A DNA stretch of 22,587 nucleotides, taken from contig JABYQS010000438.1 of the NCBI GenBank assembly GCA_022592435.1, positions 1 through 22,587 on the forward strand. The letters are read 5' to 3'. How positions within the stretch are numbered: position 1 is the first letter of the stretch; each line of letters begins with the position of its first letter. Shown one piece after another: positions 19,088-22,587 of the stretch. The position numbers and the translations under genes are program-made. The notes beneath the pieces are model-generated. The model saw only the letters and a program-made list of their open reading frames with translations, ran no database searches and had not been told where the DNA came from. The DNA comes from Cerioporus squamosus (lineage: Eukaryota > Basidiomycota > Agaricomycetes > Polyporales > Polyporaceae).

Positions 19088-20897
19088 CTACTGTACAACA
19101 GAGATCATGTATCTAGACCCGCCTCTCTTGCCCAGGAACCATCGTACGCCCAAGAGTGCAGGAAGAGGCTCTACGCGGAACGTTCGGGTACCTTGATGTT
19201 CTGGTTCGCGACAGCGAAATGTGATGCGTCCGCTACGGTCAGTTTTAATGTACTTCGCGGCTTGTTGACAACACCGCACGTCCTCTCCGTTGGGTCTCCT
19301 GCGCCACGATGCATCGACAATCTTGTGGATAGTGCTCCCACATCCTACGTAGATGGACGTGTGTTGCATAATTTCTTGCTTTAGGGAGCGATAGATAGCC
19401 GTCCATAGCTCTTCCTGACCCATTACGTAGTAGTCGACGGTACTTGTCACAAATTGTCCCATGACTAAGATGGGGTCCAGCACGGCGGCCCCAAATGCGA
19501 GAACGGCTGTGAAGCTTCTGCTGTTTGTGGTTGTGCGATATGTGAGGCCACAGGAAGCTACTGAAGAGAAACGACGCAATACCTCATTGAGCGCATTTCT
19601 GAGAGTGAATGTTGGACGAATCCTCCACACGAGAGGACGACTAGCATAGTTCTCCTGAACCGGGAGGCCATGGCGGCTGGGCTACCGAATTCGCCTAGTA
19701 TGTGAGACACGATCTATGCGATATCAGCCTTACAATCACGAGATGCACACACGGACTCACAACTTCAAGGCTCGTAGTCTTCCGCTTGCCATAGAGGAGC
19801 CCTCCATCGTTCGGACTGGCGTGTGTGTTAATGACCAAGACGAAGTCGCACATGCGTGATCTACAGCACGAATTTTGACCGATCAACACCGCGAACTGGG
19901 CGCGCATGCTGAAGTACAACTTGCTCACCGAGTGAAGTCTTCTAGACCGAGCCTGTGTGATTTCAGCTGCTTGATGACCGACCTATCTGCGAGATCCTGA
20001 AATCTACTCTCTAGAATCAGAAGACCAGCCTCCTGTAACGGCATGAGCTCGAGCTATCCGCCTATGGGACCGTCTGGGACTCACCCGCCCGATAAAGCGA
20101 CTTCTGACCATTCCGGTCAGGGTTGCACTGGAAGCTTCATGAACGTTGAATGACTGTCCCTCGTCCAGAAACACGTGGTACAACACTAGCGGAGTGACAC
20201 TCATGCCTTCCGGGCTTACTCCAGCTGTAGGAATCGGGACCGGGTACTAGGACACCGTTAGCCAAGATCGTATATAATGCAGTCAATTAACGTACTGGAA
20301 GAGGTAACTTCTTATCCTTGTGACACCCCGGGCACATCCACTGAGTACAGTATGGGAAGCAGCCCGGTATGCCATCGAAGGTGACGCAGCCCGCAGTAAG
20401 ACGGCACTGATAGCACACTAGCACACGACCGCCCTGCCGACAAAACCAACATTGCTAGTAACGTGTCAGACTCGACAGTCGGAAGGGTAAGTAGACATAA
20501 CGCACCGTAGCCAACCCGTGACCATCTGGCCGGAAGGATCGCAACGTATGTTGTCCACCTGAAAGTCCATGAGCAAGCCTATCATGCAACGTGACAATAT
20601 CCGACACACATGGAGGGCAGCAGCTATCTGGCGGAGACCAGGAGCAATGAAGGATGGAAACTATCCAAGAGGCGCACGGAGGAGACCAAGCATCTCTCTT
20701 GGATGACTGGGTATAATGGGATAATGGGACAAGAACTTACCGTCATTGAGAGCACTACCCCTGCTGGAATAGGGCATAGGCACATCGCATCGCCTGCGAC
20801 TCCGACGAAGCACGTCTTCATCGCTAGGCCCCACAATCCTGAGATTGAGTTGTGTTTGATCCTGAGGAACGCTTTCCCCCGAAGAGCTCGAACTCAT
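19088..20897 (-). CDS. Gene G: PHD-like finger plus putative caspase-like domain, 7 exons
   Basis: Minus-strand exons, all in phase: 20741-20897, 20506-20627, 20296-20454, 20085-20246, 19929-20032, 19761-19860 and 19088-19681 (465 aa, intact). Start ATG context is CACCATGAG, with a TATA run (20948-20958) about 55 bp upstream. Residues 1-52 are Ser-rich and charged. Exon 3 (94-146) is a Cys-rich finger: CWFC (95-98), CYQC (107-110), C116, C125, C129 and CPGCH (134-138), like a PHD or treble-clef zinc site. Residues 240-259 are a hydrophobic strand, a His block and DGGLLYG (His248); residues 306-313 end in ASCG (Cys312). This layout fits the His and Cys blocks of clan CD (caspase/CHAT) peptidases, which is inference. 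A second Cys cluster (RCC ... FRCREPEH) lies near the end. It resembles an uncharacterised mushroom-specific family. Confidence 0.75.
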
Positions 20898-21875
20898 GGT
20901 GCAGGATAACGAAGCGATATCAGACGAGTCTACACAGGGCCACGCTGTATATATATATCCCGTCAGCTATAATCTCGAGTAGCATTGCAAATGAGTAATG
21001 CACCCTACGGGGAGCTGTATAGCACTGGCTAAGTCGGAGTCTCCATGACCGGAAGGGCATATGCCAAACATGGAAACCTTGTCGGCGGAACTACCGAGTT
21101 GTTCCCCATTTTGGATTTGTGCAGAAAGGTGTACCATGTACATGCATATGGCTTGCTGGCCATGTCCTGTTTGCGTATTATGACAAAGAAGCCACAGCCC
21201 GGATTGACAGACCACCTAACGAGACCGGGGCGTAGAAGTAGAGCTGATCTCCGGGAGCTTCACATTACGAGCATTTACTTACCTAATTGTTTGCGCTCGC
21301 GTGGCGGTTCGCGTGGGCCCGGGCGGACCCCCGAGGTGCGGGCTGGATTGGCATAGTCCGACGATCAACTTTCTCCCGTAGCGGAGTGCGATTGTAGTAC
21401 TTGTGACGCCTGGTCTGAGCCAGAAAGGGCAAACGAGCAATTTCGGACGAGGCCAGAGAGCAGAGGTGAGCCCAGTGTGCCAGCGCGATGAGTAGGCCTT
21501 TGATGGGAGAGCAAGCGCGAGCCCTCCCGCCGCGAGCCGCGCAGACCGTGAATCTCTCACGCCCTCCAGACTCGGGGGTTTCGCAGGTGGGCACCGCAGG
21601 CCCGCCTGCCTCCCACCAAATCGCGCCCCAACTGCTGGTCTCCTGTGGAGGTTCACGGTCCCGGATTCACAGTCCTCGGTAGTCTGCTTCATATTAACGC
21701 CTTGTTACCGTGGGTCAAGGGATCTGAGTTTGGCAGCAGAGATTTGATCTCCGACAGCGCGTCCAGATCTATACACGGCGCCTACGCGTCGACGCGTCCG
21801 AGACGCGTCGCCGTGTCGAACGTCTCTCTTACCTTACATTCGCTCGATCGACACATAGTCTATGGCTTTATCATA
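20898..21875. promoter_or_regulatory. Divergent intergenic region between gene G and helicase
   Basis: About 980 bp separate two outward-transcribed genes. On the minus strand, a TATATATATATA run at 20948-20958 serves gene G. No clear TATA was found for the helicase. Open frames in 21279-21692 have no motifs and no splice support and are left out. The GC-rich stretch 21290-21680 shows no inverted or tandem repeat. Confidence 0.45.
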
Positions 21876-22587
21876 ATGAACAGTCCTCCTGATGAGAGTA
21901 CACTTGCTACCTCACCCTCGTTTATCTTCTCCTCTCCTGAAGGCTTTGCTCTCTGCCGCTCCATAATCACCGCACGTCTCGGGTACGATCCGCATGACTA
22001 CCAGCTCGAAGGCATCTGCAAGTCGCTCGATGGTGTCGACCTCCTTGCAATCACTCAGACAGGGTCTGGGAAGACAGGCTTCCTCGTCATGTACCTGCTT
22101 GTCATGCACACGCTCATGCAAACCCCCTCACCCCGCAAGCTCCCGTCGCATTTCCGCAAAGACCCAGCTATGATCGTCGTTTGCCCGACTAAATCATTGG
22201 AGCAGGATATGGTGAGTACGATTGTGTGCTGATTTGTGCTCTGCTTTCTGACCTGGATTAGGGAGCCGAGGTCTCAAGGTGCCGGGCTCTCAACACGCGT
22301 AATCAATGCAGACTCCACGGACAAGGCCCGTCGCCGTAACCTCGATATCTGGGCCGGCGTCGCTGAAGCCGTCCATGTTCTTCTCCTGGCGCCTGAGCAG
22401 CTTCGCACGAAGGACTTCGAAAAGTTGGTCAACCGGAACGACTACCAGCAGCGCGTTGTCGCCATTGGCATAGACGAGGCGCATCTACTCGACACGTGGG
22501 GCAAGACCTTCCGCACTGCATACAAGAGCATTGGCCCCTCCCGGATGCGTTTTGCCAACAACCCGGTCCTCATCGTGCTCACTGCGA
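21876..22587 (+). CDS. Gene H: RecQ-like DEAH helicase, 5' part only
   Basis: Exon 1 (21876-22211) starts at MNSPPDESTL and holds a Q-like motif (YDPHDYQLEGI, Gln43), Walker A (ITQTGSGKT, residues 59-67) and motif Ia (VVCPTKSLEQDM). After an intron with GTGAGT donor at 22212 (acceptor about 22261-22266), the next exon runs off the window with STRVINADS, LLLAPEQL, the DEAH box in GIDEAHLLDTWG and motif III-like VLTA. These are superfamily 2 helicase motifs in RecQ-like order, so an ATP-driven 3'-5' DNA unwinding enzyme is expected. The standard TTAG acceptor enters the wrong frame; using GGGAG five bases on restores it, so either the acceptor is unusual or there is a one-base lesion. Related helicases are multi-copy in mushroom genomes. 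It is head-to-head with gene G. Confidence 0.88.

Noticed and set aside
21279..21692. 137-codon minus-strand frame between gene G and the helicase
   Set aside because: High Arg/Pro/Ala content expected of GC-rich non-coding sequence, with no motif or splice sites.
1..22587. tRNA genes, rRNA, CRISPR arrays, telomeric repeats
   Set aside because: No A-box/B-box pair with cloverleaf, no rRNA-like sequence, no spacer-repeat pattern and no TTAGGG runs were found by reading both strands.

Overview
This window looks like a transposon-rich stretch of a basidiomycete (Agaricomycete-type mushroom) nuclear genome. The evidence is short introns (mostly 49-80 bp, GTRNGT...YAG), TATA boxes and strong start contexts, a KDZ (Kyakuja-Dileera-Zisupton) transposase with a CxC cysteine cluster, a chromodomain-type Ty3/Gypsy remnant, and a RecQ-like helicase of the kind that is multiplied in mushroom genomes. 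No rRNA, tRNA or CRISPR was found. All gene models below were assembled by hand from splice sites and reading phase.

Region 1 (about 480-11860) may be one large KDZ-type mobile unit. Two arrays of about 102-bp hairpin-bearing repeats, four copies each and in opposite orientation, lie at 487-800 and 11440-11860. Between them are: gene A (minus, 1687-3687, an uncharacterised mushroom family with a broken 3' tail down to 1188); gene B (plus, 4050-5275, a two-CxxC motif, a long Ala/Gln/Pro/Val-rich region and a C-terminal RNase H1-N/viroplasmin-like domain), divergent from A; gene C (plus, 5435-6237, unknown); and a ten-exon KDZ transposase (plus, 7326-11116). The transposase keeps its DDE residues but carries three in-frame stops and one frameshift, so it is decayed.

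Region 2 (11860-17600) has an AT-rich tract, weak coding candidates on both strands, two minisatellites (30 bp and 21 bp periods) with related cores, an orphan promoter with a first exon (14581-14690), and a 5'-truncated Ty3/Gypsy element (partial RNase H, integrase, chromodomain, polypurine tract, start of the 3' LTR). Its integrase has the catalytic Glu changed to Lys, a stop codon and a frameshift.

Region 3 (17470-18870) has two adjacent terminal-inverted-repeat elements: a 916-bp element with about 50-bp degenerate ends and a GC-rich MITE-like element of about 485 bp.

Region 4 (19088-22587) is a head-to-head pair. Gene G (minus, seven exons, 465 aa, intact) joins a PHD-like Cys-rich finger to a region with spaced His and Cys blocks resembling the dyad of caspase-like (clan CD) peptidases. 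Gene H (plus, runs off the window) is a RecQ-like DEAH helicase. Both look intact, unlike the decayed elements to the left. Several of the lesions in the decayed genes are explained by C-to-T change at CpG.
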